DNA of 64,000 bases from the NCBI RefSeq assembly GCF_000759675.1, contig NZ_BAWM01000006.1:124001-188000 (forward strand), read 5' to 3'. The DNA comes from Neobacillus niacini (GTDB lineage Bacteria; Bacillota; Bacilli; Bacillales; Cytobacillaceae). This document shows, one piece after another, positions 8,686 to 17,890 of this stretch. The notes under the pieces are model-generated. The model had not been told where the DNA came from, searched no databases, and was given only the letters and a program-made list of their open reading frames with translations. The position numbers were made by a program, and so were the translations under genes. Numbering within the stretch: the first letter of the stretch is position 1; the number at the start of each line of letters is the position of its first letter.

Positions 8686-10056
8686 ATGAATCAGACTTTT
8701 ACGTTGAAGGAAAAGACAAAACAAATTTTTGTCATGTTAATACCTATTTTAATCACGCAGCTCGGAATGTTTTCGATGGTGTTTTTTAACACGATAATGT
8801 CAGGAAAATATAGCTCTTCTGACCTTGCAGCTGTTGCCATTGGTTCATCAATCTGGAACCCGATATTTACAGGTATAAGTGGAATACTGCTTGCCGTTTC
8901 ACCTATAGCAGCTCAGCGCTTTGGGGAAAAGAGGAGCAAGGAAGTAGCTTCCGTTGTACGCCATGGACTTTATCTTTCCTTAATGATTACGCTAGTGGTG
9001 ATTATACTTGGAATTTTCTTTTTAAATCCACTTTTAGATAAAATGAATCTTCCGAGTGATGTACAGGAAACAGCTTTTGACTACTTGGTTGGTCTTAGCT
9101 ATGGAATTCTTCCACTATTTATTTTTAACGTGCTTAGGTCTTTTATCTATGCATTAGGAAAAACAAGGATAGTGATGTATATCCTGCTCTTGTCTTTACC
9201 CATCAATTTATTTTTGAACTATGTATTAATCTTTGGACATTGGGGATTCCCGGAACTAGGCGGTGGAGGTGCAGGATATGCCACCTCCATCACTGAATGG
9301 GTGATAACTGGAATGACATTGTTCATAGTGAAAACGCAGGATCCTTTTTCAAGCTTTTCCGTTTTCGAGAATCTGAAAAAATTTTCATTGGCAGAGTGTA
9401 AGGAAATATTGAAAATTGGTGTACCAATGGGATTATCAACGTTTTTTGAAACGAGTATGTTTGCTGTCGTGACCATTCTATTAAGTAAATTTAACGTGAC
9501 AACGATCGCGGCCTATCAAGCCGCGTTGAATATTGTTTCTTTCCTCTATATGATTCCGATTAGCATTTCGATGGCGCAAACGGTTCTAGTTGGGTATGAA
9601 GTAGGAGCACGAAGATACAAGGACGCGAAAACCTACAGCTGGCTGGGAATCTATCTAGCTATCCTGATTGCACTCATTACTGGAGTGTTTGTGGTTCTTC
9701 TCCGATATCAGGTGGCAGGATTTTACTCGAATGAAGCGGAGGTCATCAACTTAACGGCTCACTTCTTAATCTTTGCACTGTTCTTCCAAATTAGTGACGC
9801 CATTCAAGTCACCGCACAGGCAGCATTAAGAGGTTATAAAGATGTGAATCTTGCCTTTATCATGACCTTAATCGCTTACTGGTTCATCTGCCTTCCAGTC
9901 GGATATGGGCTGGCAAACTACACGAAACTAGGAGCAACAGGCTATTGGCTAGGACTAACTGCTGGACTGTTAGCGGCTGGAATCGCCTTATCATGGAGAT
10001 TAATCTACATCCAAAAACGAAAATTCATAGACACACAAAAATTAGAAGCAGTATAA
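8686..10056 (+). CDS. MATE-family multidrug efflux transporter
   Basis: A 456-residue protein with 12 predicted membrane segments in two related halves. Family-typical segments include QLGMFSMVFFNTIMSGKYSSSDLAAVAIG at the start, GKTRIVMYILLLSLPIN, and in the second half GVPMGLSTFFETSMFAVVTILL and ALRGYKDV. MATE proteins export cationic drugs and metabolites in exchange for Na+ or H+. ATG 8686 follows TTAGGAG. Divergent from an MFS gene, so the two may be co-regulated, but this is unproven. Confidence 0.88.
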   Translation: MNQTFTLKEKTKQIFVMLIPILITQLGMFSMVFFNTIMSGKYSSSDLAAVAIGSSIWNPIFTGISGILLAVSPIAAQRFGEKRSKEVASVVRHGLYLSLMITLVVIILGIFFLNPLLDKMNLPSDVQETAFDYLVGLSYGILPLFIFNVLRSFIYALGKTRIVMYILLLSLPINLFLNYVLIFGHWGFPELGGGGAGYATSITEWVITGMTLFIVKTQDPFSSFSVFENLKKFSLAECKEILKIGVPMGLSTFFETSMFAVVTILLSKFNVTTIAAYQAALNIVSFLYMIPISISMAQTVLVGYEVGARRYKDAKTYSWLGIYLAILIALITGVFVVLLRYQVAGFYSNEAEVINLTAHFLIFALFFQISDAIQVTAQAALRGYKDVNLAFIMTLIAYWFICLPVGYGLANYTKLGATGYWLGLTAGLLAAGIALSWRLIYIQKRKFIDTQKLEAV

Positions 10057-10072
10057 TCTTACAAAAGACAAT

Positions 10073-10120
10073 CCACTGTCCGCCTGAGGTGGACAGTGTC
10101 CACGAGCGGTGACAGGCACC
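10073..10120. repeat. Two-hairpin dispersed repeat with the 13-mer
   Basis: CACTGTCC/GGACAGTG forms an 8-bp hairpin, followed by GGTGACAGGCACC at 10108-10120. It lies just after the MATE gene stop. This is the fullest copy of the element in the window. Confidence 0.75.
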
Positions 10121-10158
10121 GCGAAAAAAACACATAAATATATTATGTAAACAAAAAT

Positions 10159-10193
10159 AAAAAATCTTACTCTATGAATAGGGTAAGATTTTT
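10159..10193 (+). terminator. Terminator after the MATE gene
   Basis: The stem AAAATCTTAC/GTAAGATTTT is followed by TTT. Confidence 0.75.
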
Positions 10194-10527
10194 CAATTTA
10201 TTAGAGTAATAGGTAAATATGTATTTTTTGTGTAGATATGAATTTTCAGTTAACACTGTAAAACACTATTTTGAAATGAGCTCGAAATCGGCTATAAATA
10301 GGGGAATAGATGAATTTATGGGGTAAAAATAAATGTCGAACAGTGTCTTTCAAAGAAATTGATTAGTCGAAAATAAAAAAGTATTCATTATACGTTCAAA
10401 ATAAACGTCCGTCAATATGGTTAACAATCATTGAAAAGTATGAAGAAGAGAACGAAAAATTATTTATTGGGTAACAGATTTACTTTATATCATCTAGTAA
10501 AATATACTATTTTTGAGGAGGAATATT
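10194..10527. other. Intergenic region upstream of comK
   Basis: About 330 nt, very AT-rich, without a credible ORF. It probably holds the promoter region of the small ORF and comK. Two AT-tracts (AAAT-N5-TTTT at 10215 and AGAT-N5-TTTT at 10234) resemble ComK half-boxes, but their 6-bp spacing does not match the known ComK box classes. Confidence 0.4.
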
Positions 10528-10659
10528 GTGGAAATAAAAGGTGTAAGTATGGGAAAAAAGTATCACCCTCGGGTTATGATCTTTGAGGAACTGAACCCAA
10601 GGGAAAAGCAAGTTGAGTATATCAACTTTATGGTTAGTATACTCTTATTCTTAAAATAA
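10528..10659 (+). CDS. Small ORF ahead of comK, unknown
   Basis: A 43-residue frame from GTG 10528 behind GAGGAGG, one of the strongest ribosome sites in the window. It begins MEIKGVSMGKKYHPRVMIF and ends in a short hydrophobic stretch (FMVSILLFLK). It ends 36 nt before the comK start, so the two are probably cotranscribed. It might be a leader peptide or a truncated gene. No family recognised. Confidence 0.45.
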   Translation: MEIKGVSMGKKYHPRVMIFEELNPREKQVEYINFMVSILLFLK

Positions 10660-10695
10660 TCAACCACTAATACTAGAAAAGAGGCTAACAAATTT

Positions 10696-11250
10696 ATGGA
10701 TCTAAGAGATAGACATCTTATTAACGAAAAGACAGTCCTAGTAACAGGTGAGTACAATGCTACAGGAGAATTATGGTCAAGAGTGATCGAAGGGGAAGAA
10801 ACCTTCCTTGTAAAAAAGAGTCCAACTACAGTAATCGAGGAAACCTTATTACATTTGGGTTCTAATTTCCTTGGAGCTCGACCTAGTTCAAAATACCTAC
10901 TTTCGCCAATGAGGATGCACCCTATAAGTGTTAATCCACAGATGGGCATTTTATTGTTTCCAACAATGAAAATGAAGTGCCATTGCTGTATTTGGTTTTC
11001 GCTTATTCATGTAAAATCAACAAACCCTGTTGGGGTTAACCAGATAGAAGTTTTAACAAGCTTTGGTCATACCATCTTAATCGATATGAGTGAAAGAGCC
11101 TTTAACAACAGGCGTCAAAAAGCAATTCAACTTCAAGAAACCATTATCAATAATCTAAATTGTCCCTTAAATTTCTATGTAGAACCAAAGAATGGCTTTT
11201 ATATCAGAAAAAAACCAAAAGAAATTAATTATTTCCTTGAGAAAAAATAA
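10696..11250 (+). CDS. comK: ComK-family competence transcription factor
   Basis: A 184-residue protein that aligns with remembered B. subtilis ComK (192 residues). Matching parts are FLGARPSSKYLL (ComK FFGSSYAGRK region), HPISVNPQMGILLFPT (ComK KPPIMVDPSNQIFLFPT), WFSLIHVK, and the asparagine-rich NSFENQ-like part SERAFNNRRQKAIQLQ. ComK binds AT-rich boxes and switches on DNA-uptake genes. Several Bacillaceae carry two ComK paralogues, and which one this is cannot be told. The ATG at 10696 has a weak site (AGAGG). Confidence 0.85.
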   Translation: MDLRDRHLINEKTVLVTGEYNATGELWSRVIEGEETFLVKKSPTTVIEETLLHLGSNFLGARPSSKYLLSPMRMHPISVNPQMGILLFPTMKMKCHCCIWFSLIHVKSTNPVGVNQIEVLTSFGHTILIDMSERAFNNRRQKAIQLQETIINNLNCPLNFYVEPKNGFYIRKKPKEINYFLEKK

Positions 11251-11257
11251 TACAAAG

Positions 11258-11288
11258 AGAGCAGCGTCCTTAATGGAGGCTGCTTTTA
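11258..11288. terminator. Terminator between convergent comK and small membrane gene
   Basis: Stem AGCAGC/GCTGCT with additional CC/GG pairing and a T run on the plus strand. It probably serves comK. Confidence 0.65.
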
Positions 11289-11473
11289 TAATTTGGAAGT
11301 TTTGATTTACGACCTAGCAACAGATCAATTACAGACAACACTATACCCAATAATATCGGGAAAAACTTTAGCCTAATGGTCTGGTCATACAACAGGAAGC
11401 CATATATGTTAATCATTTCAGTAAGAAGCAATCCAAGTACAAAACCAGTAATAAACATTAGTATTGTTCTCAT
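11270..11473 (-). CDS. Small two-helix membrane protein, unknown
   Basis: A 67-residue protein with two hydrophobic segments (ILMFITGFVLGLLLTE, residues 4-19, and FFPILLGIVLSVIDLLLG, about 37-54) and a basic C-terminal tail. No family recognised. ATG 11473 has GGAAGGAATGG upstream at about 7 nt. Convergent with comK; the two genes share the terminator region. Confidence 0.6.
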   Translation of the reverse strand: MRTILMFITGFVLGLLLTEMINIYGFLLYDQTIRLKFFPILLGIVLSVIDLLLGRKSKLPNYKSSLH

Positions 11474-11703
11474 TCCCCAACCATTCCTTCCGGCAGCATG
11501 TGTTTAAATGCTATTACCCATGCTCGTAGTGTGTTTTCTATATTAACAAGTATAGCAATCAAAAAGTCTCTACATAATGAACCCGGGATGTAACTTTGAC
11601 TACGACTTTGGTCTTAGTAAAAAGAAAATCTAAGCTAATCTTAGGTAAGGAATAAATTTACTAAAATAGTAAAAATTAAAAGTTAGGAGGGACTTCATTT
11701 TGA

Positions 11704-11931
11704 GGTCCATTTGAAAAAAAGGAAGATACCCCTATTGCCATCATTCAGCATGGGACAACAATGGCACAGCGAACAGTAACAGGAACACTAAGCTCCATTG
11801 TCGATCTGGTTGAAAAAGAAGGAATTCAAAATCCTGCTATCATCATTGTTGGAGAAGTAGTCACCTTCCGTGATAGAATTAGTTTACTAGAAGCAGGAGG
11901 GAAGGTGGAAAGTTATGCAACAATGGCTTAA
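11704..11931 (+). pseudogene. 3' remnant of a uroporphyrinogen-III C-methyltransferase gene
   Basis: About 75 codons, in frame to TAA 11929-11931, encode the C-terminal end of a SUMT enzyme. IAIIQHGTTMAQRTVTGTL followed by NPAIIIVGEVV parallels IALIHWGTLIDQRTVVGTI and NPSMIVIGEVV in the intact SUMT at 17093-17869 of this window. A stop (TGA 11701) precedes the fragment and there is no start codon, so the catalytic N-terminal two thirds are lost. The 3' end overlaps the TrpD2-like gene, which shows an old operon. Confidence 0.8.
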
Positions 11932-12961
11932 AGAAGTAGCAAGAGGAAAAAGAGGGTCAAAAGACTTAGATTATGAACAAACAAAAGAGGTCGCTCGATC
12001 TATTATTAGTGGGACGGCAACAGATGCCCAAATAGCTGCCTATCTGATCGCACTCCGTATGAAAACGGAATCACCGGAGGAGCTGCTTGCGTTTGTGCAT
12101 GCCTTTCAGGATGAGAGCAAAAAATTAGAATCGTCCAATCAGCCTATTATTGATTTAGCCAGTCCTTATAATGGAAGAAAGACTTTTGCAGGTAGTATTC
12201 CAACAGCAATTTTAATGGCTGATTACGGGTTGCCTGTATTTTTACATGGAAGTGATTCGCTGCCACCGAAATATGGAACAGCGATAAAGGAGATTCTTTT
12301 ACAATTAGGTGTGAGTGTCTCTCAATCAGCTCACGGTCTGGCAAAAACAATGGGTGAAGCAGGAATTGCTTTCGCATCGACCGAGGAATTTTGCAATAGC
12401 TTAGGGAAGCTGCGTGAAATTCGTAAGGAGCTTGGTGTAAGAACTCTTTTTAATACAGTCGAGAAATTGTTAAACCTAGCAAATGCAGAATCACTGATGT
12501 TGGGTGCTTATCATCGAACCGCGATTAATAAAATCGCTCCTATTTTTAAAGGGCTTTCCTATAAAAATGTTTTTGTAGTTCAAGGAATGGAAGGATCGGA
12601 GGATTTGCCTGTTCACCGCAATAGCTTTATTTTTAAAATAACAGACCATGAGATGGAATCTTTTATTGTAAAACCAGAGGAATATGGTTTGTTGATACCA
12701 GAGTTGGATAAAGATATCAAACTATCAGCAAAAGAACAGTCAGACATCACGAAGGCGATTCTGAGTGGTGAGAATTCTAAATCACTTCAGCCTTATTACA
12801 ATCAAGTATTATTTAATACCGGAATACGTTATCACTTGTTCGGTAGTGTGAATGATATTGGTGAAGGAATAGAAATTGCTAAAGAACAACTTAGGGAACA
12901 AAGGGGTATGCTCCAATTAGAAAAATGGAAAGCAAGTCAGCCTGAGAATATTATTTCCTAA
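11915..12961 (+). CDS. TrpD2-like (anthranilate phosphoribosyltransferase family) protein
   Basis: A 348-residue protein of the nucleoside phosphorylase/TrpD fold. The helical N-terminal part contains the typical TATDAQIAAYLIALRMK. Then come the Gly-rich and HGSDSLPPKYG parts, where TrpD has its phosphoribosyl-pyrophosphate loop but altered, plus VRTLFNTVEKLLNLANA and VVQGMEGSEDLP. Altered loops suggest the YbiB/TrpD2 branch rather than tryptophan synthesis. ATG 11915 follows GGAGGGAAGGTGG inside the SUMT remnant. In bacilli this gene is often found beside nitrate-assimilation and SUMT genes, so it may be a leftover of such an operon (inference). Confidence 0.78.
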   Translation: MQQWLKEVARGKRGSKDLDYEQTKEVARSIISGTATDAQIAAYLIALRMKTESPEELLAFVHAFQDESKKLESSNQPIIDLASPYNGRKTFAGSIPTAILMADYGLPVFLHGSDSLPPKYGTAIKEILLQLGVSVSQSAHGLAKTMGEAGIAFASTEEFCNSLGKLREIRKELGVRTLFNTVEKLLNLANAESLMLGAYHRTAINKIAPIFKGLSYKNVFVVQGMEGSEDLPVHRNSFIFKITDHEMESFIVKPEEYGLLIPELDKDIKLSAKEQSDITKAILSGENSKSLQPYYNQVLFNTGIRYHLFGSVNDIGEGIEIAKEQLREQRGMLQLEKWKASQPENIIS

Positions 12962-12963
12962 CA

Positions 12964-13008
12964 AAAGCGTTCTGGACGGTACATGCGTCTAGGACGCTTT
13001 CTGTTTTT
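12964..13008 (+). terminator. Terminator after the TrpD2-like gene
   Basis: The stem AAAGCGTTCT/AGGACGCTTT is followed by CTGTTTTT. Confidence 0.8.
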
Positions 13009-13110
13009 GGGGGCTTAAATGGTGACAAATTTTATTTTTCTAAATTTTTGTTTTTCTTATTTACTTAAAACCTATAGGTATGGTAGGATTAATTTCAACA
13101 ATTACCATAT

Positions 13111-13230
13111 ATCTTATCATGAGAGGCTGAGGGACTGGTCCAATGAAGCCCGGCAACCTGCTGTGCAAGGTGCTAATTCCAGCATAATGATCTCCATTTT
13201 GGGAGATAAGGCGTTAAACAATCGTGAGAT
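13111..13230 (+). promoter_or_regulatory. SAM-I riboswitch (S-box)
   Basis: Conserved S-box blocks are present in order: CTTATCATGAGAGG, CTGAGGGACTGG, CAATGAAGCCCGGCAACC, GCAAGGTGCTAATTCC, then GGAGATAAG and the closing CGTGAGAT. S-adenosylmethionine binding promotes termination in this class. It controls the cysH-led sulfate assimilation operon, as in B. subtilis. Confidence 0.95.
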
Positions 13231-13258
13231 GCCTTTCCTTTTTGGGAGGGCTTTTTTG
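13231..13258 (+). terminator. SAM riboswitch terminator
   Basis: Stem GCCTTTCC/GGGAGGGC (with G-U pairs) around TTTTT, followed by six T. It is directly before the cysH ribosome site. Confidence 0.85.
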
Positions 13259-13281
13259 ATGAACAAAGGAGGATTGAAGTA

Positions 13282-13998
13282 ATGACTACACCGGTTACGT
13301 ATGAAAATTGGAGTCAAATATCCGATACTTTCTCGATCGAGGATAAAACGAAGGGTGCACTATCGGTATTGGAGTGGGCTTACAGTTCTTATCCAGAAGA
13401 TCAAATTGTGTATGCATCCAGTTTTGGTGCAGAAGCGATTGTATTAATCGACCTCATCCAGCAGGTTAAGCCAGACGCGCATATCGTTTTCTTAGATACA
13501 GGCTTGCACTTTCCAGAAACATATGAGGTTATTAACAAAATCGAAAATCGTTTTCCCTCACTGAAAATTGAGCGAAAACTGCCAAAGCTAACCTTAGATG
13601 AACAGCGCGAACAATATGGATCAGCGCTGTGGAAGAGGGAGCCTAACCAATGCTGTAATATCCGCAAAGTAATTCCATTAAGGGAAACGCTGACGGCTAA
13701 ACAAGCGTGGATCTCAGGTCTTCGCCGAGAACAATCACCAACCAGAGCAAACACTCAATTCCTTAATAAGGATGATAAATTTGAGAATATTAAAATCTGT
13801 CCGCTTATTCATTGGACATGGGACGAAGTTTGGGCCTATATCAAGGAAAAAGACCTCCCATATAATACCTTACACGATCAAAATTACCCAAGTATCGGCT
13901 GTTTTCCTTGTACACAGCCTGTTGCGGCGGATGGTGATTCCCGTGCAGGCCGCTGGGCGGGAAGTGGCAAGACGGAGTGTGGGCTTCACACATCCTAA
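13282..13998 (+). CDS. cysH: Phosphoadenylyl-sulfate (PAPS/APS) reductase
   Basis: A 238-residue adenylyl-sulfate reductase that reduces APS or PAPS to sulfite with thioredoxin. It has the PP-loop start [15 protein letters not shown], the nucleotide-binding [12 protein letters not shown], and the C-terminal active-site ECGLH. The QCCNIRK pair and CFPC pair are the iron-sulfur cysteines of the APS-type bacterial enzymes, as in B. subtilis CysH. ATG 13282 follows AAAGGAGG. It is the first gene after the SAM-I riboswitch, and cysP follows after 15 nt. Confidence 0.95.
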   Translation: MTTPVTYENWSQISDTFSIEDKTKGALSVLEWAYSSYPEDQIVYASSFGAEAIVLIDLIQQVKPDAHIVFLDTGLHFPETYEVINKIENRFPSLKIERKLPKLTLDEQREQYGSALWKREPNQCCNIRKVIPLRETLTAKQAWISGLRREQSPTRANTQFLNKDDKFENIKICPLIHWTWDEVWAYIKEKDLPYNTLHDQNYPSIGCFPCTQPVAADGDSRAGRWAGSGKTECGLHTS

Positions 13999-14013
13999 AG
14001 GAGGGCTTTTTGA

Positions 14014-15072
14014 ATGCTCACAGTTTTTGCAGTTACGATAGGATTATTTTTTGCAATCAATATTGGTGCCAGTGGTGCGGCTGCTTCGATGGGGATTTCT
14101 TATGGAGCAGGAGTTGTTAAAAAAAGGCTGGCTTTGTTCCTGTGCGGTATTGCAGTATTCTTTGGTGCCTGGCTTGGAGGCGGGGAAGTGGTCAAAACAA
14201 TTGGAAGCGGGATTGTCCCTAATAGCACCTTTACCGTATCCATCGCTCTTATTGTTTTAGCTTCGGCTGCACTATCGTTATTCTTAGCCAATATTTTTGG
14301 GATTCCTCTCTCCACTAGTGAAGTTGCCGTTGGATCGGTCGTGGGGGCCGGAATCGTGTACCAATCCGTATTTGTTAGTAATCTAGCATGGATTATGATC
14401 TTCTGGCTGCTTACACCTTTTGTGGCGTTCTTAATTGCTATTCTTGCTGCTAATCTGTTAAAAAATAAAACACTTAAACGCTGGATGGAAGCGCCAAAAG
14501 CTGTCCCTTTTCTTTCCGTACTTGTCGTATTAATGGGGCTGTTTGAAGCCTTTTCAGCAGGGATGAACAATGTTGCCAATGCAGTTGGTCCACTAGTAGG
14601 TGCAGATATCCTTTCAACAGGTGATGGTATCTTTTGGGGTGGGTTATTTGTAGCATTAGGGGCGATTTTGTTAGGACATCGTGTACTTGAAACAAACGGG
14701 AAAAAAATTACCACTCTGCGTTTGGAAGAAGGATGTGTCATCTCTGGAACAGGAGCAGCCATTGTTACCGCAGCTTCGATATTCGGCATCCCTGTACCAT
14801 TGACACAAATCACGACCTCTTCGATTATAGGAATTGGATTTACCAAGCATGGCAAATCTGTCTTAAAAAAGGATATCGTTGTTCGGCTGCTTACCGTGTG
14901 GATCGTGTCACCTGTTTTATCGATGGTGCTTTCCTACACACTCATCCAATTGCTGATTGAACATAACTTCTACCCAATCGTCGCGATGGCAGGAGTCTTG
15001 ATTTCCGTATTCGGTGTGATGTCCTTGATGAAAAGGTCGAATCAAGCAGTTGCAGAAGCTGCGGAAAAGTAG
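14014..15072 (+). CDS. cysP: Sulfate permease of the PiT family
   Basis: A 352-residue membrane protein with about 10-11 segments of the inorganic phosphate transporter (PiT) family. The duplicated family signature appears as INIGASGAAASMGISYG near residue 10 and MNNVANAVGPLVGA near 190. In Bacillus the member located between cysH and sat is the sulfate importer CysP, and context and length (B. subtilis about 354) agree. TTGAATG puts the ATG at 14014 after AAAGGAGGG. Confidence 0.9.
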   Translation: MLTVFAVTIGLFFAINIGASGAAASMGISYGAGVVKKRLALFLCGIAVFFGAWLGGGEVVKTIGSGIVPNSTFTVSIALIVLASAALSLFLANIFGIPLSTSEVAVGSVVGAGIVYQSVFVSNLAWIMIFWLLTPFVAFLIAILAANLLKNKTLKRWMEAPKAVPFLSVLVVLMGLFEAFSAGMNNVANAVGPLVGADILSTGDGIFWGGLFVALGAILLGHRVLETNGKKITTLRLEEGCVISGTGAAIVTAASIFGIPVPLTQITTSSIIGIGFTKHGKSVLKKDIVVRLLTVWIVSPVLSMVLSYTLIQLLIEHNFYPIVAMAGVLISVFGVMSLMKRSNQAVAEAAEK

Positions 15073-15075
15073 ATT

Positions 15076-15242
15076 GTTAGTTTCGCTGATAAACGGTTGA
15101 GGTTAGCCGATAACATTGGTTTTTCGCTAAAAAAGGGCTGAATTTCGCTGATACAATATTTTAGTTTCACCGGTAAATAGTATTTCCGACTAATAACTAT
15201 TTAGTTTAGCAGTTAAATAGTGTTTATCGCTGATATAAATCT
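15076..15242. repeat. Degenerate ~21-bp tandem array between cysP and sat
   Basis: About eight loosely conserved units of 20-23 bp share the core TTTCGCTGATAAA (clear copies at 15081, 15143 and 15225), with variants such as CCGATAAC and CACCGGTAAATAG. No ORF. It interrupts an otherwise tightly packed operon. Confidence 0.6.
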
Positions 15243-15300
15243 CTATTAAGAAGTTTTTTAATAAAAAAACGTAAATTTCATGAAGAAAGGTTTGATTCTG

Positions 15301-16449
15301 TTGTCATTTTTACCAACACCTCATGGAGGTAAACTAATCCAAGCATTTGATCCAAACTATGATGTAACATCCATCGTAAAAGAACTTGAAATCGACGCCA
15401 TTGCCTTAAGTGACCTAGAGTTAATCGGTGTTGGGTTATTTAGTCCGCTAACTGGTTTCCTTGGAAAAGCAGATTATGAAAATGTAGTAGAGAACATGCG
15501 CCTTGCAGACAATACGATTTGGTCTATTCCTGTTACGCTCCCTGTTTCCTATGAAACAGCAGCAACTCTTGAAGTAGGGGAGAAAATCAAGCTTGTTTTT
15601 AACAAAGAGGTTTATGGGGTTATTACAGTTTCAGAATGGTATGAACCGAATTTAGACAAAGAAGCTGTTGAGGTGTATAAAACACTTGAAACAGCTCATC
15701 CAGGAGTAAAACGTCTTTATGAAAGAGGACCTGTTTATGTGGCTGGGGATGTAACACTTGTTAAAAAGCCAGAAAAAGGTGTTTTCAGCGATGTTTGGTT
15801 TGAACCAAAAGAAACACGTGCCCTTTTTGAAGAAAAAGGCTGGAAGACAGTTGTAGGCTTCCAAACAAGAAATCCAATTCACCGTGCCCATGAGTACATT
15901 CAAAAAGCAGCATTGGAAACAGTTGATGGACTATTTGTAAACCCGCTTGTTGGGGAAACAAAGTCTGATGACATTCCAGCTGATGTTCGCCTAAAAAGCT
16001 ATCGTGTCCTCCTTGAAAATTACTACCCAGCAGAACGTGTACAGCTTGGTGTATACCCAGCTGCAATGCGTTATGCAGGACCAAGAGAAGCGATTTTCCA
16101 TGCGATTGCCCGTAAAAACTTCGGCTGCACGCATTTCATTGTTGGCCGCGACCACGCAGGTGTAGGTAATTATTATGGTACTTACGATGCTCAATTAATT
16201 TTCAGTGAATTCCCTGAAGGGGAGCTTGGCATTAAACCATTATTTTTTGAACATAGCTTCTATTGCAATAAGTGTGAGGGAATGGCTTCTGATAAAACTT
16301 GCCCACATAGCAACGAAGACAGAGTGATTCTATCTGGAACAAAAGTAAGAGAATTACTACGTGCAGGACAGCTTCCTCCATCCACATTCAGCCGTAAAGA
16401 GGTTGTCGAAGTGCTGATTGAGGGAATGAAAGAAGAAACGACGGTTTAA
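15301..16449 (+). CDS. sat: Sulfate adenylyltransferase (ATP sulfurylase)
   Basis: A 382-residue enzyme, the same length as B. subtilis Sat, that joins ATP and sulfate to give APS. It has the nucleotide-binding [14 protein letters not shown] (QxRNPxHxxH), [13 protein letters not shown], and the C-terminal Cys cluster [16 protein letters not shown] chose TTG 15301, giving an N terminus like the known MSLAPHGG. GAAAGG lies 10 nt upstream. ATG 15280 is possible but adds residues not seen in homologues. Confidence 0.94.
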   Translation: MSFLPTPHGGKLIQAFDPNYDVTSIVKELEIDAIALSDLELIGVGLFSPLTGFLGKADYENVVENMRLADNTIWSIPVTLPVSYETAATLEVGEKIKLVFNKEVYGVITVSEWYEPNLDKEAVEVYKTLETAHPGVKRLYERGPVYVAGDVTLVKKPEKGVFSDVWFEPKETRALFEEKGWKTVVGFQTRNPIHRAHEYIQKAALETVDGLFVNPLVGETKSDDIPADVRLKSYRVLLENYYPAERVQLGVYPAAMRYAGPREAIFHAIARKNFGCTHFIVGRDHAGVGNYYGTYDAQLIFSEFPEGELGIKPLFFEHSFYCNKCEGMASDKTCPHSNEDRVILSGTKVRELLRAGQLPPSTFSRKEVVEVLIEGMKEETTV

Positions 16450-16462
16450 GGAGGAGAAACTT

Positions 16463-17062
16463 TTGACAAAAGCAACGAACATCACATGGCATGCTAGTAC
16501 TGTTACAAAATCCGACCGTCATGCTCAAAATGGTCATGGAAGCTGTGTACTTTGGTTTACAGGTCTTTCTGGTTCTGGTAAATCGACGATTGCAAATGCC
16601 GTTTCAAGCGCTTTGTACCGTCAGGGAATCAATGAATATGTTCTAGATGGTGATAATATCCGCCACGGATTAAACAAGGATCTCGGTTTTTCAGACCATG
16701 ACCGGACAGAGAATATCAGAAGAATAGGTGAGGTTGCCAAATTGTTTGTAGATAGCGGTGCAGTTGTAACGACAGCATTCATCTCTCCATTCCGTTCCGA
16801 TCGCGATCAGGTCCGAGCAATTTTTGAAGAAGGAGAGTTTATTGAAGTTTTTGTTGACTGTCCTCTTGATGAGTGTGAAAAGCGTGATCCAAAGCAGCTT
16901 TATGCAAAGGCTCGCCGCGGGGAAATAAAGGATTTCACTGGGATTGATTCCCCGTATGAAGCACCGGAATTTCCAGAAATTACGGTCCGTTCAGACCTTT
17001 TAACCGTGGAAGAAGCAGTTAATCAAATTTTTAGTTACCTCCAAGAAAAGAACATACTTTAA
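16463..17062 (+). CDS. cysC: Adenylyl-sulfate kinase
   Basis: A 199-residue kinase that phosphorylates APS to PAPS. The P-loop GLSGSGKST is at residues 34-42. Other motifs are [44 protein letters not shown], and the lid part [19 protein letters not shown]. It starts at TTG 16463 after AAGGAGGAG, 13 nt behind sat, so it is cotranscribed. Confidence 0.95.
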   Translation: MTKATNITWHASTVTKSDRHAQNGHGSCVLWFTGLSGSGKSTIANAVSSALYRQGINEYVLDGDNIRHGLNKDLGFSDHDRTENIRRIGEVAKLFVDSGAVVTTAFISPFRSDRDQVRAIFEEGEFIEVFVDCPLDECEKRDPKQLYAKARRGEIKDFTGIDSPYEAPEFPEITVRSDLLTVEEAVNQIFSYLQEKNIL

Positions 17063-17092
17063 TATGAGTCGATAAGAAAGGATGGTTGATCG

Positions 17093-17869
17093 ATGGTTGG
17101 CAAGGTTTATTTAGTAGGTGCGGGTCCTGGAGATCCAGAATTAATTACAGTAAAAGGATTGCGCTGCCTGCAGCAAGCTGATGTCATCCTCTATGATCGG
17201 CTGGTAAATCCTGAACTTTTGGAGAATGCGAAAAAGGGAGCGCAACTTGTCTATTGCGGCAAGCTTCCACATTATCATACAATGAAGCAGGAAACCATTA
17301 ATCATTTCTTGGTGAAGTACGCCAAAAAAGGGTATCAGGTGGTTCGCTTAAAAGGGGGAGACCCTTTTGTTTTCGGGCGCGGTGGTGAGGAAGCGGAGGA
17401 ATGCGCTAAACATAACGTGCCGTTTGAAATTGTTCCAGGCATTACCGCTGGAATCGCCGCTTCTGCGTATGCAGGAATACCTGTTACCCATCGGACCATG
17501 AGTAAAAGCTTCGCATTTATTACCGGACATCAGGCTGGTGATGTCGAGGCGGAACATCAGTGGGCACATTTGGCAAAGGGTGTAGATACTATTTGTGTTT
17601 ATATGGGAGTATCTCATCTTTCGACGATAACCAAACACTTAATAGTAAATGGTAAATCGCCGCAGACTCCGATTGCTCTGATCCATTGGGGTACATTAAT
17701 CGACCAGAGGACAGTGGTTGGAACGATTGAGAATATTGAAGAAGTGGTGGAAAGAGAGCAGATTACCAACCCAAGCATGATCGTGATTGGGGAGGTAGTT
17801 AAACTAAACAAAAAATTGAATTGGTTTCAAGAAGAGATTGTACCAAATATACCAGTAGCCAGCAGGTAA
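17093..17869 (+). CDS. sumT: Uroporphyrinogen-III C-methyltransferase
   Basis: A 258-residue methyltransferase that adds two methyl groups from SAM to uroporphyrinogen III, giving precorrin-2 for siroheme. It carries the SAM-binding VGAGPGDPELIT (residues 8-19), YDRLV, RLKGGDPFVFGRGGEE and VPGITAGIAASAYAGIPVTHR. It corresponds to B. subtilis YlnD in the same operon position. The siroheme made is the cofactor of CysI downstream. A decayed paralogue lies at 11704-11931. Confidence 0.93.
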   Translation: MVGKVYLVGAGPGDPELITVKGLRCLQQADVILYDRLVNPELLENAKKGAQLVYCGKLPHYHTMKQETINHFLVKYAKKGYQVVRLKGGDPFVFGRGGEEAEECAKHNVPFEIVPGITAGIAASAYAGIPVTHRTMSKSFAFITGHQAGDVEAEHQWAHLAKGVDTICVYMGVSHLSTITKHLIVNGKSPQTPIALIHWGTLIDQRTVVGTIENIEEVVEREQITNPSMIVIGEVVKLNKKLNWFQEEIVPNIPVASR

Positions 17870-17890
17870 CAGCAGAAGGGAGCACATTGT

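Noticed and set aside
10215-10246. Possible ComK boxes upstream of comK
   Set aside because: Half-boxes have mismatches and a 6-bp spacing that does not fit known ComK classes. AT-rich DNA gives such matches by chance.
13019-13282. 87-codon open frame over the SAM riboswitch
   Set aside because: It lies inside the aptamer and terminator RNA, whose conserved blocks explain the sequence. It has no ribosome site of its own.
14100-14855. 251-codon frame antisense to cysP
   Set aside because: The plus strand is a clear PiT transporter. The antisense frame is Pro/Thr/Ala-rich and has no start site, a typical shadow.
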